From Bermanella marisrubri (GTDB lineage: Bacteria; Pseudomonadota; Gammaproteobacteria; Pseudomonadales; Oceanobacteraceae), in the NCBI RefSeq assembly GCF_012295615.1, contig NZ_CP051183.1:2693001-2757000 (forward strand): a stretch of 64,000 bases of DNA. Direction: 5' to 3'. A program made the translations under genes and the position numbers. The notes beneath the pieces were generated by a model. That model saw nothing but the letters and a program-made list of their open reading frames with translations, did not search any database and was not told the DNA's origin. Each line of letters begins with the position of its first letter. Position 1 is the stretch's first letter. This document shows, one piece after another, positions 1-9,413 of this stretch.

Positions 1-1889
1 TGACGCGCCGTTGCATGCTCAAATGACATCAAATGAATGATCGAGTTATGCGGAGTATTACCGCGTTCGGCGTCCTGTTTAGCTTTACTGCCTTGAATCA
101 CGCGAGCTCGATTGCCGCCCTGCATATTACGCACGATACTAATGGCTTGAGATTCGTAATCGCTTTCAACAATGATGCTAAAGCGAGCACCACCGATATA
201 CCCCTCAATAGCGTTTTGCCAATCTGGGTCTTTTACTTCGACATAGTCACATAGCACTTTCGGGTCGGCTTGTGGACATTCGCGACGAATGGCATCCAAT
301 GCCGCCTCAACAAAATAAGGATAACTCACCTGGGATGCATTCAAACGATCCAAGTCCATTTGTATTTGCTGCATTTTCTTTTGTTGGGACTGCAGCTTTT
401 GCTCGCGGCGATCAGCCAATCGCGCAAGTTGATCTCGAAGACTCACACCATCTGTGGTTAATTCAGGGTTGAACCAACGATCACGCCATTCATTAATTTG
501 TTGCTGGCGCTTAATCCCCTCATCGAGATGACTTTCTAACGGTGCCATATCGATCATGTCTTTATTTAGAATCGCCGCAAAGTCCAATTGATCTTCATCG
601 GCTAACGCAACCACATCTTTGGCTTGCTTTAAAAAATTACGTTCATTGAGCGCACTGATTTCTGCGCCAATGCTGGTATTTTGCAAGGTTTTGAAAATGC
701 TTTTACTGGCATCAAGGGTAAACTTAAGCTGTTTATCTTGTTCAAGCAGCATGACCGCTTGTTGTTGCAATTGCTTTTTAAAGCCCTCAATTTCTTGCTC
801 GAGATGATCTTTATCTTTGAGCGCCGGAATACCTTGGCGACGGGCTTCCAAGCTTACTAATTGTTCACGGGCTTGTTTGCGTCGCGCATCTGCTGTTTCA
901 CGCTCACTTTGCTTGTTGCTAAGTTCGCTGCGTAAATGTTGTTGCTGGTTCTTGGCGTCGCGATAGGCTTTTTGGTCTTCTACATAGCGACTTTTTGCCG
1001 CTACATAATGCGCCACTTGGTAATCGATCCATTGATCGATATACGTCTGGCTATTGCTTTTTGCATCCAGTAGAACATCGATATTTTCAATCAATCGATT
1101 GGCATCGCTTTCCATGGCGTGAATGGTTTTCATCAAATCACTCACGGTGCGAATCGCTTCACCCAAATCCTTTTTCTCAAGAATTTCGTTGGCGACAAAA
1201 CCATTGATACTTTTTACTGGCTTATAAGCCATGAAGCGACTGAAGGCTCGAGCGGCGTTAATGGCTTCACGTTCACTGATGGCATCTTCACGACCACGTA
1301 ATGCGCCATACAAGCGACGTAAATATTGCTTTTTGGTATCGTATTTTTCTACCGCACGCTGACCACAACGTTTTTGTAAACGCTTATAAATTTTATCAAC
1401 ACCAACGACTTGCTTACCTTCTTCTTCGTCCAGTAAGAAATCGCTTTGCGTCAATTCATGGCCAGACACAATCATCAGCAGCATATCGCTTTGACGCGCT
1501 ACCGCTTGATTGCCCGCTTTATCAATATAAGCGCTGACACCCATCACCGCCGTAAACGGCTGACCACTTTCTCCCTGAGTAGGATGAAATACCGCCGCTA
1601 AATAACCGTTGGCGCCACCAGGTCGGGCATAAGAACCGTCGTCACAACCCAATACGTAAGAAGCCAAAGTACGCACCTGCTTACCACGGCCACGCTGTGT
1701 GGATTCATCCTGACCCGGGTTATAACTAAACAAAGTATCGTGGGCTGCGGTCATGATGGTTTGAATCGCATCCGCTGCCGTGGTTTTACCACTACCGTTA
1801 CCACCACTTAATAAATTGATCGGACCAAATTCAAATTCAGTGGCTGGGATATTTCCCCAGTTTACATATACAAACTTTTTCAAAAACAT
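1..1889 (-). CDS. mksB: MksB/JetC-like SMC ATPase of a condensin operon (partial, C-terminus beyond window)
   Basis: SMC-type ATPase expected to work with the two upstream gene products as a DNA-loop-extruding condensin. The first ~629 residues are in the window. The N-terminus carries a Walker A motif (GGNGSGKT, residues 29-36) after a strand typical of the SMC head. A long charged coiled coil follows, and a stretch near residues 545-629 (AIEGYIGG) looks like an SMC hinge. The ATG overlaps the mksE stop by one base (TAATG) and is preceded by AGGAGA, so translation is probably coupled. The gene runs off the left edge; Walker B and signature motifs cannot be seen. MksB and Wadjet JetC are related families, and whether a JetD/MksG nuclease gene follows is unknown. 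Assignment as an SMC is strong; housekeeping versus plasmid defence is undecided. Confidence 0.85.
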   Translation of the reverse strand, partial: MFLKKFVYVNWGNIPATEFEFGPINLLSGGNGSGKTTAADAIQTIMTAAHDTLFSYNPGQDESTQRGRGKQVRTLASYVLGCDDGSYARPGGANGYLAAVFHPTQGESGQPFTAVMGVSAYIDKAGNQAVARQSDMLLMIVSGHELTQSDFLLDEEEGKQVVGVDKIYKRLQKRCGQRAVEKYDTKKQYLRRLYGALRGREDAISEREAINAARAFSRFMAYKPVKSINGFVANEILEKKDLGEAIRTVSDLMKTIHAMESDANRLIENIDVLLDAKSNSQTYIDQWIDYQVAHYVAAKSRYVEDQKAYRDAKNQQQHLRSELSNKQSERETADARRKQAREQLVSLEARRQGIPALKDKDHLEQEIEGFKKQLQQQAVMLLEQDKQLKFTLDASKSIFKTLQNTSIGAEISALNERNFLKQAKDVVALADEDQLDFAAILNKDMIDMAPLESHLDEGIKRQQQINEWRDRWFNPELTTDGVSLRDQLARLADRREQKLQSQQKKMQQIQMDLDRLNASQVSYPYFVEAALDAIRRECPQADPKVLCDYVEVKDPDWQNAIEGYIGGARFSIIVESDYESQAISIVRNMQGGNRARVIQGSKAKQDAERGNTPHNSIIHLMSFEHATAR

Positions 1890-2722
1890 TAGTTTGTCTC
1901 CTGTGCGAAGACGCTCGGTCCATCTTCGACATCAATTGCGGTCAATGATGGTTCTTGTGGTTCTTCTGGCTGATCATCGCTTTCGTTTACTTGCGCTTCT
2001 TCTTCAGTCGATGCTTCAGCTTGTGATTGGTTTTCTTCATCTGTGGCTTCGTTTTCAACCTTTGATTCGGATTCTTCGTCACCGACTTCCACCGGAGATT
2101 CATCTTCCGCTAGAAGCGTACTCAAGACATCATCACTCACATAGCTCATGATCATTGGACGAATCTTTAACCAGAACTCGGCACTTTCAAGCGCATCTTC
2201 ACTGGATAATTGAATCAAACGTAATTGACGCAAGCGACGGAATAGCGATTTACGCTCTGTCATTTGTTCAGGCAAAGAACGACCTAATAAGTTTTTAAGT
2301 GCAATGCTTAACGACTCAAGAGAAACCAATACACAGCCTTGCTCATCTACTTGACCTTCACGCAGTGCTTTGTCGTATTGGCTGCGCAATACTAACACCA
2401 AAGCAACTTCATTCTGGCTAAGCCGCACACGTAAACCGCCGTTAAACGGTTGATCGTCTTCATCCATACCCGGTACTTGTGCACCCGGTGGAAAGCAGCG
2501 AATAAATTGAAAACGCTTATCATGCTGAACGCGAATTCCCATGATAGATAGGTAGTCTTGAACCAAATGCTCTAGTCGTAGATAACGATCGTAAAGCGTT
2601 TGCTCAACCTGTGATTCGTCACGGCAAATAACACCATAATCCATTAAACGGATAATCAACTCACTGAATTCTTTGAGTTGTATCCCTTCTTTTTCTAATT
2701 GCTGTTCAATGCTATTTAACAT
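1889..2722 (-). CDS. mksE: MksE/JetB-like condensin accessory (KITE-type) subunit
   Basis: 277 residues, second gene of the condensin operon. The N-terminal ~190 residues resemble the MksE/JetB (DUF4194-like) winged-helix subunit that bridges kleisin and SMC heads: a helical start, an LXXLV-rich segment and a basic [11 protein letters not shown] stretch. The C-terminal ~80 residues are a very acidic, low-complexity tail rich in Glu, Asp, Ser and Gln (about residues 195-270), likely disordered. It lies 21 bp after mksF and overlaps mksB by one base, so the three are almost certainly cotranscribed. Family placement rests on operon position between a kleisin-like and an SMC gene as well as sequence feel, not on a profile search. 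Confidence 0.75.
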   Translation of the reverse strand: MLNSIEQQLEKEGIQLKEFSELIIRLMDYGVICRDESQVEQTLYDRYLRLEHLVQDYLSIMGIRVQHDKRFQFIRCFPPGAQVPGMDEDDQPFNGGLRVRLSQNEVALVLVLRSQYDKALREGQVDEQGCVLVSLESLSIALKNLLGRSLPEQMTERKSLFRRLRQLRLIQLSSEDALESAEFWLKIRPMIMSYVSDDVLSTLLAEDESPVEVGDEESESKVENEATDEENQSQAEASTEEEAQVNESDDQPEEPQEPSLTAIDVEDGPSVFAQETN

Positions 2723-2743
2723 AAGACTCTAATTCTTAATCGA

Positions 2744-4195
2744 TTAAGCTGCTGCGCTATCGTTTTTAACTAAGCGAATAGAAAACACATCTTTTTGCTC
2801 AAAATATTCGTGCTCACTACGCTCAATCCAATTTAATTCGAAGTGATATTCACTGGATAAATTATCCACTGCCCCCACACTGACTACATGGGCAAGTGCT
2901 AACAAATCGTTGGCGTTATCAATGGGTATTTCATGACTAATGACTTCATCTCGATGCTTAAACTGATCAATCATGAAGCTGCGAACTTTATTGTTATTAA
3001 CAAAGAAAGCTTGATCTAGAGCTTGCTGTACATAAAGCTCTTTACGACTATCTTCATCAACACTTTCTAGACCTTCATCCACTTGTGTATCGATCACCGT
3101 ACGGCGACGTGGAGGTGCAAGTCGAACATGTTGCGGATCAATAAACCCAACCTGAGGAACCGACATGAGATCTGCGACCCGTTCCAATTGCTCTGCTTGC
3201 TGTTCTTCATTCATCGACGCCAATTGCTTGCACACGGATACAACATCATTGTGCTTTTGGCTGGCGAGATAACTCATTTGACGAATAATAATATCGGCAC
3301 GCTTAGTAAAGTTTTGCAATGCTTTGCGCACCAACGGCAAGATATGTTCACAAGCGCTTTTTAAACGATGCTCGATATCATCTAACACAGTCCATAAAAC
3401 AGATTGATTTTCATGTACTAAATCTGGCAATAATTCTCTTAGGCGTTTTTCCGCTTTGGCTTTAAACGCTTTTGGACTTTGTCGAATATCATCCACCAGC
3501 TCACTGATCTGATCACGATATTTCTCAACGTTATCGGCACTTAAACGCACCGATAAATCGGGCTGGAAGCGCTTTTCCATGAAATCAAAGAACTGATCAC
3601 TGGCTTTTTGTACCAGCATTTGTCCTTCCATCTCACGCACTAAATCACGCTTACGCTCATCCAGCTCACTAATTACATCGGTAAAATCACTGATGATGCG
3701 CTCACTGTATTCGTAGGCGTCTAACAAGTCATAGACTTCACCATGTTCTAAAAAGCTTTCCAGCATATTGCGCACGTTGCGCGTATTGCGATGGCGTGCC
3801 ACTTGATTGGTTAGGCGATCCTCTAAGAAAGGCTCAACAAACTGACGGCCATGGCGTGTGAAGCTAAAACTTGACTGCAAAGTGGCTTGATCCACTTGTT
3901 TTTCAATCCAGCCGTGCTCGAGTAAGACATTAAGAATAAAGCCCGCTAGTTCCCGATGGCTTTTGAAGCGGCTTTCATCTTCTTCATCATCCTGAATAAT
4001 TGGAGCACGTACTAATGCTTCGCTGAAAATATTAAGAATGGCATCACGACTCAGGGCTTGGCCATATTCGGCACTACCCGCATGAGAACTGGAGTAAAGC
4101 TGACGATACAGTTCTCGCAGACACTCCACCAACTGCTCACGGTACTTACTCGTAAGGGGGCGAAAAAACTGTAAACGTTCCTGAACAAAAAACAT
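2744..4195 (-). CDS. mksF: MksF/JetA-like kleisin subunit of condensin
   Basis: 483 residues, promoter-proximal gene of the condensin operon. The product is mostly alpha-helical and charged, opening with FFVQERLQFFRPLTSKYR, which resembles the JetA/MksF family. It includes a long central helical region (residues ~190-330) expected to contact the SMC neck. Length matches the family (about 480-500 residues). Order kleisin-KITE-SMC is the usual one for MksFEB and for Wadjet JetABC. The 237 bp to the divergent cbiX-like gene (4196-4432) holds both promoters, but I see no convincing -10/-35 pair or operator there. The MksF versus JetA distinction cannot be made without the downstream gene. Confidence 0.75.
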   Translation of the reverse strand: MFFVQERLQFFRPLTSKYREQLVECLRELYRQLYSSSHAGSAEYGQALSRDAILNIFSEALVRAPIIQDDEEDESRFKSHRELAGFILNVLLEHGWIEKQVDQATLQSSFSFTRHGRQFVEPFLEDRLTNQVARHRNTRNVRNMLESFLEHGEVYDLLDAYEYSERIISDFTDVISELDERKRDLVREMEGQMLVQKASDQFFDFMEKRFQPDLSVRLSADNVEKYRDQISELVDDIRQSPKAFKAKAEKRLRELLPDLVHENQSVLWTVLDDIEHRLKSACEHILPLVRKALQNFTKRADIIIRQMSYLASQKHNDVVSVCKQLASMNEEQQAEQLERVADLMSVPQVGFIDPQHVRLAPPRRRTVIDTQVDEGLESVDEDSRKELYVQQALDQAFFVNNNKVRSFMIDQFKHRDEVISHEIPIDNANDLLALAHVVSVGAVDNLSSEYHFELNWIERSEHEYFEQKDVFSIRLVKNDSAAA

Positions 4196-4432
4196 ACAGA
4201 CGAATTAATCCAGCTAATAGATAAAGGGCCTAACTTTACCTAAATAGGGGGTAATCGAAAAGGCTAAAACCGACGTAATGACATATAAATCTAAGGTCTA
4301 TCAAAGCGGCCACCAACAATGGCTTCAAGACTGTTATGATTGTCGCAAAACACAGCTTATGTGGTTGCTTTTTAGCCATCAGCCAAGGTCTTTAGCGACA
4401 CTTTCATTCATGATTTACAAGCAAGGAAACCC

Positions 4433-4798
4433 ATGAAGGCTCTATTACTTATCGCCCACGGTTCTCGCAAAGCCAGCTCAAATCAAGAAGTGGCCGACTT
4501 GGCTGCCAAGTTGAAGCAGAAAGACCACGGCTTCGACCTAATTGAACATGCCTTCCTTGAACTCACTGATCCCAAAGTGCCGCATACGATCGACTCCTTA
4601 GTGAACTCAGGCGCTAGCCACATTACCTTGATGCCATACTTCTTGGCCGCTGGTATGCATGTCACCGAGGACTTGCCGGAGCTATTGGATGATGCCAAAA
4701 CGCAATACCCTAACGTCAGCTTTAAACTACTGACACATTTGGGCGCAGCTCAGCAAATGCCAGAGTGGATTTTGGGCTTTGCACAAGATAAAGCGTAA
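4433..4798 (+). CDS. cbiX: CbiX-like sirohydrochlorin cobalto/ferrochelatase (short form)
   Basis: 121-residue single-domain class II chelatase of the CbiX-S type, which inserts Co or Fe into sirohydrochlorin. Motifs visible: the N-terminal LIAHGSR with the metal-binding His near residue 9, and PYFLAAGMHV with a second His near residue 76. Length fits homodimeric CbiX-S proteins. The ATG is preceded by AAGGAA at good spacing. It stands alone before purC (93 bp gap). The window's only other corrin gene is cobQ, 16 kb away. Whether the product serves cobalamin or sirohaem synthesis cannot be told from the sequence. Confidence 0.8.
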   Translation: MKALLLIAHGSRKASSNQEVADLAAKLKQKDHGFDLIEHAFLELTDPKVPHTIDSLVNSGASHITLMPYFLAAGMHVTEDLPELLDDAKTQYPNVSFKLLTHLGAAQQMPEWILGFAQDKA

Positions 4799-4891
4799 AT
4801 AGTATGGGCTCAGAGGAAGCAATACGCTTTCATGATCATCACTAAGGATGCCAAGGCACAGAAGCTTTGCTAAAATCCGCCTTTATTTTCA

Positions 4892-6022
4892 GTGAGTGTG
4901 AACATGACTCAAACGCCCTCGACTCAGGCCAATCGCGTTCTAGCGGTGAATGACGACTTACCTATCCGTACCCACAAACCCGTTCACAGTGGCAAGGTAC
5001 GCAGCGTTTATTGGCTCACCCCAGAAGACAGCGCTCGCTTGATCAAAGAAAAAGGCTATGACGTGGCGGCCGATGCGCCTCTGGCTATTATGGTTATTTC
5101 AGACAGAATCAGTGCGTTTGATTGTATCTGGCATGGCGAAGGCGGCTTACAAGGCATTCCTGGTAAAGGCGCAGCGCTTAATGCCATCAGTAATCACTGG
5201 TTTGAGCTGTTTAAGCAAAATGGCCTAGCCGACAGTCACATTCTAGACATTCCTCATCCACTGGTCTGGATCGTACAAAAAGCTCAACCGGTGATGATCG
5301 AAGCCATCTGTCGTGGCTATATCACGGGCTCCATGTGGCGTGCTTATGAAAAGGGGGAACGTGAATTCTGTGGTATTACCCTGCCTGAAGGTTTGCAGAA
5401 AGACCAAGCGCTGCCTGAATTATTGATGACACCGTCGACGAAAGGAGTGCTACGCGGCATTCCGGGTGTGCCAGAACAAGACGATGTCAATGTCAGCCGT
5501 GAAGATATTCGCCAACACTATGAAGCCTTCAACTTGCACTGTGAAGCGGACATTGATCTCTACGAAAAGTTACTGCGCGAGGGTTTCAACGTCATCAGTG
5601 ATGCACTAGAAAAAGTCGATCAAATCTTTGTCGATACTAAGTTTGAGTTTGGCTATGTCACGGATGCAAGCGGCCAAGAAAAGCTCATTTATATGGATGA
5701 AGTGGGCACGCCTGACAGTTCTCGAATTTGGGATGCTGAGCAATATCGTCAAGGCAAAGTTGTGGAAAACAGCAAAGAGGGTTTCCGCCAACTATTGCTT
5801 AACCATTTTCCTGATCCAGATATCTTATTAAATAAAAACCGTATGGAAGAGCGCGAAGCACTTGCTAGAGACAATGCGTTACCTGCTAAGGTTTTCGAGC
5901 AAGTCAGTCAAACCTATGTAGGCATCGCGGAAAAGATCACGGGTGGTAAGATTCACCTATGTGATGATCCTAAAGCAGAAATCATCGATATTCTTCGCAA
6001 TGAATATGCATTAATCGATTGA
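4892..6022 (+). CDS. purC: Phosphoribosylaminoimidazole-succinocarboxamide (SAICAR) synthase, long form
   Basis: Purine synthesis enzyme that joins aspartate to CAIR using ATP. Characteristic segments: [10 protein letters not shown] near residue 33 (nucleotide-binding loop), [28 protein letters not shown] and [10 protein letters not shown]. At 376 residues it belongs to the longer, eukaryote-like type rather than the ~237-residue E. coli type; the extra sequence is mainly N-terminal and a C-terminal ~60-residue extension. The frame opens with GTG at 4892; an ATG five codons in (4904, MTQTPS) is an equally good start and no clear ribosome-binding site decides. It is followed by a strong terminator. 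Confidence 0.93.
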   Translation: MSVNMTQTPSTQANRVLAVNDDLPIRTHKPVHSGKVRSVYWLTPEDSARLIKEKGYDVAADAPLAIMVISDRISAFDCIWHGEGGLQGIPGKGAALNAISNHWFELFKQNGLADSHILDIPHPLVWIVQKAQPVMIEAICRGYITGSMWRAYEKGEREFCGITLPEGLQKDQALPELLMTPSTKGVLRGIPGVPEQDDVNVSREDIRQHYEAFNLHCEADIDLYEKLLREGFNVISDALEKVDQIFVDTKFEFGYVTDASGQEKLIYMDEVGTPDSSRIWDAEQYRQGKVVENSKEGFRQLLLNHFPDPDILLNKNRMEEREALARDNALPAKVFEQVSQTYVGIAEKITGGKIHLCDDPKAEIIDILRNEYALID

Positions 6023-6065
6023 GGCTAATCTTTGCAGCAAGCAACTATATTAAATTGATAAAATG

Positions 6066-6100
6066 AAAAGGCCCGCTTCAGTTTTGAATCGGGCCTTTTT
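6066..6100. terminator. Bidirectional intrinsic terminator between purC and acylase gene
   Basis: Perfect 10-bp stem AAAAGGCCCG/CGGGCCTTTT with a 14-nt loop. A-tract and T-tract flank it on either side, so it can end both the rightward purC transcript and the leftward acylase transcript. Confidence 0.9.
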
Positions 6101-6125
6101 TATTCAGACTAAAATAAAATATAAA

Positions 6126-8513
6126 CTAGTGGGAGCTTGGAACCAGTTTAAGTGTCCATTGGGTTTCGCCAGGCAAAAAGGCTGACGCGCTCCCTTCTAC
6201 CCAATCTCTATGGCCCTTGTCATAATACGGAGACAGTGGATGGCCACTTTGCCCCGTCGCCATGTGAAAAATCCCCTGTTCTTCGTACCCCGGAGCAACC
6301 GCCATTCTTTGAGACGCACCTGAGCTTGGCTTTTGCACAAGCGGCATGTAAGTATCGCCGTTCATTGATTCAGCAGGCATATCCAACAACCAACCCAAAC
6401 CTGGAATAGCTTTGCTTAGAGGGTGCTGTATTGCCAATGTATTTGCATCGCCCCAAGTTACTTCATCAAGTGCCCTACCATTTTCTGTTAGCTTGGCGAC
6501 TGTCGTATCCAAGGTTGTCATTAAGAAATCTTGCCAAGAATCTGCACCTCTTGGTATATGCTGTTCAGGTTTTTCTGTCACCATTTGCCATACTGGGTAT
6601 TCAATAAAGTTATCCACTGCAGAAACCCAAAACTCATTGCTGTTACCGTCGATATATCGATATATTGAACCCACAGTTTGATCTACTACGGCTTCACGGA
6701 AACGTTTGACTAAAAGATACCCTGTACTATCGGCGCAGGCACAGGCGCCCCAGTTTTTTAACACGCTTTGTACTTCATTATAATTGGGATCGTCTTTTAT
6801 AAGACTAAATAAAAGTTCATGCCAGCGTTCTAAAAATACTGCACGATGATCCATTTGAATATCCAAAAAGTCCTGCTCGGTAAAAGATTCCAGTGCATAC
6901 ATATCGCCGCGAATTTGTTGTTGGCGAGCCCCCAAGGCATAGTTTCGCGTGCCAACTTTTTCCAATAACTCATCGCTCACGATGCGCGCATTAGCGGTCC
7001 AAATACGACCGTCTTGAGGATTCACGACTTTCGGATAATCTTCAGGTTCCAAATAGCCAGCCCAACCTTTGTCACCTTTACTCCAATCTTGTGGTAATTG
7101 GCTACCATCGAACTTTTCACCCATACCAGTAGAAAAACCAAAGCGTTTAGGTAAACGCCCCATGATGGTCCAAGCTTGATTGCCTTCACTATCGACCACA
7201 TTTAAATTCTGCCCTGGTACGCCGGCCTCTGCAGCGATCAACAATGCATCTTCAACAGTCTGGGCATTTTCCATATCCATTAAACGAAAGTTAATACCTT
7301 CTACATCATGAACAACCCAGCGCTGTGCCAGTAACTCTCCTTTTTGGTTTTCACCAATAACAGGCCCCCATTGTGTCAACTTTACCGCTACGGTTTGTGA
7401 TTCCTGACCCTTGATTTCAACGACTTCACTTTCCACTGAAAAACTTTTATATCCCTCAGCGGTTAGGTACTGGCTTTGATCTTCATTAGTTTTTAAAACA
7501 ATAACATCATGATAATCACCTTGGCTGTTGGTGAAGCCCCACGCTACTTTTTCGTTACTACCTACCACGATAGCAGGAGTACCTGGCAAAGAAGCACCCG
7601 TAATACGGCGACCATCTTCTAAATACCAAGAGGCCCTATACCAAATATTCGGCGCACGAAGTTTTAAATGCATGTCGTCAGCGACCATGCCAGCACCGTG
7701 CTCAGTTAAAGCGCCAGAAACAGACCAATTGTTGGATCCGTAATGGATCTGGTCAAAAAATTGATAATTACTTATCTGCTCTGATTTATTTGCCTGCTCT
7801 TCAAACCATGACAAAGGTTGTTGGGGTATCACTCTGTTTTCAGTCAGCGCTTGCCCATGAAGTGGCGCGTCCCAATAACCGCCTTGACTGGTCAAAAACT
7901 TAAACCAATCGGTAGGTAGTAAATCTCGCATCACTGCTAATGAGCGTTCACTTTGACTCCATTCCGGTTGTAAATCGATATACATGCTAATCAATACAAG
8001 TGCACTGTCTGCATGAAGCCAAGGCTCAGCTTCTGCACTTACTAGATGATATTCAAATGGCAAACTCTCTAAAGAGGTTAAGCCTTTGTTAACGCCTTTT
8101 GTATAAGCCTCAAGTACACGTTTATGAGCATCAGGCAAAGCATCAACCGCTTTCTGGGCCCGTTTACGAAACTGATGCAATCGCATTTTTTTATCAAACT
8201 CTGTTGTAACTTCGCCAAATAGCTCACTGAGTTCGCCCGCACTATTGCGTCGAAGTAGGTCCATCTGGAAGAAACGTTCTTGTGCATGCAAGAAACCTAA
8301 ACCATAAGCTACATCTATACGCCGCTCACCTTTCAAAGTAGGAATACCTTGGGCATCTCGATCAATAATAACTTGAGACTGCACTTCTGTTTGTAACTCG
8401 CCCTCTAATAAAGCTTGGCTATCAGACAAGACTTGATATGCCACAAAGGCCAATAAAAGTATTATGATGGGAAAAATGAAGGCACTAGCCTTCAATACTC
8501 TGGCAAGACTCAT
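6126..8513 (-). CDS. Penicillin acylase (Ntn hydrolase) family protein
   Basis: 795-residue precursor of the penicillin amidase / acyl-homoserine-lactone acylase family. An N-terminal membrane or signal segment (residues ~8-28) suggests periplasmic location. The A-chain is followed by an autocleavage site G259/S260 in YGSNNWSVSG; Ser260 would become the N-terminal nucleophile of the B-chain. Downstream are family-typical ADDMHL, GTPAIVVGSN and GFTNSQGDYHD segments, the last containing substrate/Asn-His elements. Family members cleave diverse N-acyl amides including AHL signals; the substrate cannot be read from sequence. Transcribed alone between two terminator or divergent regions. Confidence 0.88.
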   Translation of the reverse strand: MSLARVLKASAFIFPIIILLLAFVAYQVLSDSQALLEGELQTEVQSQVIIDRDAQGIPTLKGERRIDVAYGLGFLHAQERFFQMDLLRRNSAGELSELFGEVTTEFDKKMRLHQFRKRAQKAVDALPDAHKRVLEAYTKGVNKGLTSLESLPFEYHLVSAEAEPWLHADSALVLISMYIDLQPEWSQSERSLAVMRDLLPTDWFKFLTSQGGYWDAPLHGQALTENRVIPQQPLSWFEEQANKSEQISNYQFFDQIHYGSNNWSVSGALTEHGAGMVADDMHLKLRAPNIWYRASWYLEDGRRITGASLPGTPAIVVGSNEKVAWGFTNSQGDYHDVIVLKTNEDQSQYLTAEGYKSFSVESEVVEIKGQESQTVAVKLTQWGPVIGENQKGELLAQRWVVHDVEGINFRLMDMENAQTVEDALLIAAEAGVPGQNLNVVDSEGNQAWTIMGRLPKRFGFSTGMGEKFDGSQLPQDWSKGDKGWAGYLEPEDYPKVVNPQDGRIWTANARIVSDELLEKVGTRNYALGARQQQIRGDMYALESFTEQDFLDIQMDHRAVFLERWHELLFSLIKDDPNYNEVQSVLKNWGACACADSTGYLLVKRFREAVVDQTVGSIYRYIDGNSNEFWVSAVDNFIEYPVWQMVTEKPEQHIPRGADSWQDFLMTTLDTTVAKLTENGRALDEVTWGDANTLAIQHPLSKAIPGLGWLLDMPAESMNGDTYMPLVQKPSSGASQRMAVAPGYEEQGIFHMATGQSGHPLSPYYDKGHRDWVEGSASAFLPGETQWTLKLVPSSH

Positions 8514-8587
8514 CAGGTAGTCTCCATATTATTATTTTGGCCACAGTGTCCCACAGTGGCGGAGAAAAATGTAAGGTAATTTCGGCC

Positions 8588-8929
8588 ATGACCCAGCACT
8601 TGTTTATCTATGGTACTCTAGCGCCCGGTAAAGAAAATCATCATCAGTTAAAAGGAATAGACGGTCAGTGGCAATCTGCCAAGGTTAAGGGAGAAAAACG
8701 AATGCATGATCCATATCCAAATTGCGTTGGAGTGGATATTCGCAAAACTAGACGGTGGGTAGACGGCTTACTCTTTAGCTCAACTGAACTTGTCGATATT
8801 TGGCAACATTTAGACAACTTTGAAGGTCCTGGATACAAGCGATCACTGCACAAGGTTGAGCTGGCTACAGGAGAAACAGTGCAAGCCTATATATACGCGA
8901 TTAACCACAAGTATAAAAAGCGCATCTAG
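8588..8929 (+). CDS. Gamma-glutamylcyclotransferase-like (AIG2/GGCT-fold) protein
   Basis: 113 residues from the ATG at 8588, which begins MTQHLFIYGTLAPG. An in-frame upstream ATG at 8537 would add 17 residues without family similarity, so the internal start is preferred; TAAGG lies just upstream of it. The YGTL motif, the D-N-F-E-GPGYKR segment with the likely catalytic Glu, and the short beta-barrel length are typical of the AIG2/BtrG superfamily, which cyclises gamma-glutamyl amines or handles glutathione-like substrates. The exact substrate is unknown. It converges on the ZorAB-like operon with only 14 bp between stops. Confidence 0.8.
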   Translation: MTQHLFIYGTLAPGKENHHQLKGIDGQWQSAKVKGEKRMHDPYPNCVGVDIRKTRRWVDGLLFSSTELVDIWQHLDNFEGPGYKRSLHKVELATGETVQAYIYAINHKYKKRI

Positions 8930-8943
8930 AATTCAAAATACAA

Positions 8944-9411
8944 TTAATTATTCAAATATTGATTGAGGTAATCGAACAAACTGAATTCTTTCAAAACCTT
9001 TTCATTATGAGCTTGATGTCGCTGCCGATACACATCAAAGCCTTTGTAATCTAATTTATGCAAACAATACTGGCACGCGCTGTGATTGTTGATCTGATCG
9101 GCAGAACTGGTAATAGATATACTGGAAAGCTGACCTTTTGTACTAAGTTTTTTCAAATGATCACAATAACTAAAATGTACGGTTTGGCTATCTAGCGCCA
9201 CCACTTTGAGATTTTTATATAAGAGCTGGTTTTGCTGTTCTTTCAAATAATGAGCATCCGCTTGTAGCATGCCTTGATTAAGACCTTGCTTTTCTTGCCA
9301 TGAAGCATGGCGATCAGGATCAAACAATTCATAGTGACCAAACTCGCTGGCCCCCATTTTTTCACGCAGACGGTTTAGTAGCTCGTATTTTTTAAAATCA
9401 ATGAGTTCCAT
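8944..9411 (-). CDS. Unrecognised Cys/His-rich protein, third gene of ZorAB-like operon
   Basis: 155 residues; I do not recognise the family. No signal peptide or membrane segment is seen, so it is probably cytoplasmic. Potential metal ligands are Cys83, His85, His110, Cys113, Cys116, His118, His132 and His135, including a CQYC pair, which suggests a zinc-binding fold in the C-terminal half. It begins 2 bp after the ZorB-like stop, so it is almost certainly translated with the motor pair. By position it is where Zorya systems place effectors (ZorC/D or the HNH nuclease ZorE), but the ligand spacing does not match a canonical HNH motif. The function is open. Confidence 0.6.
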   Translation of the reverse strand: MELIDFKKYELLNRLREKMGASEFGHYELFDPDRHASWQEKQGLNQGMLQADAHYLKEQQNQLLYKNLKVVALDSQTVHFSYCDHLKKLSTKGQLSSISITSSADQINNHSACQYCLHKLDYKGFDVYRQRHQAHNEKVLKEFSLFDYLNQYLNN

Positions 9412-9413
9412 AC

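Noticed and set aside
1780..2151. 123-codon plus-strand frame
   Set aside because: Antisense shadow of the condensin genes; its low-complexity composition mirrors the acidic MksE tail.
8944..9411. HNH endonuclease (ZorE) assignment for the third ZorAB-operon gene
   Set aside because: The Cys and His spacing (CQYC, then H132 and H135) does not fit the HNH consensus, so the gene is left unnamed.
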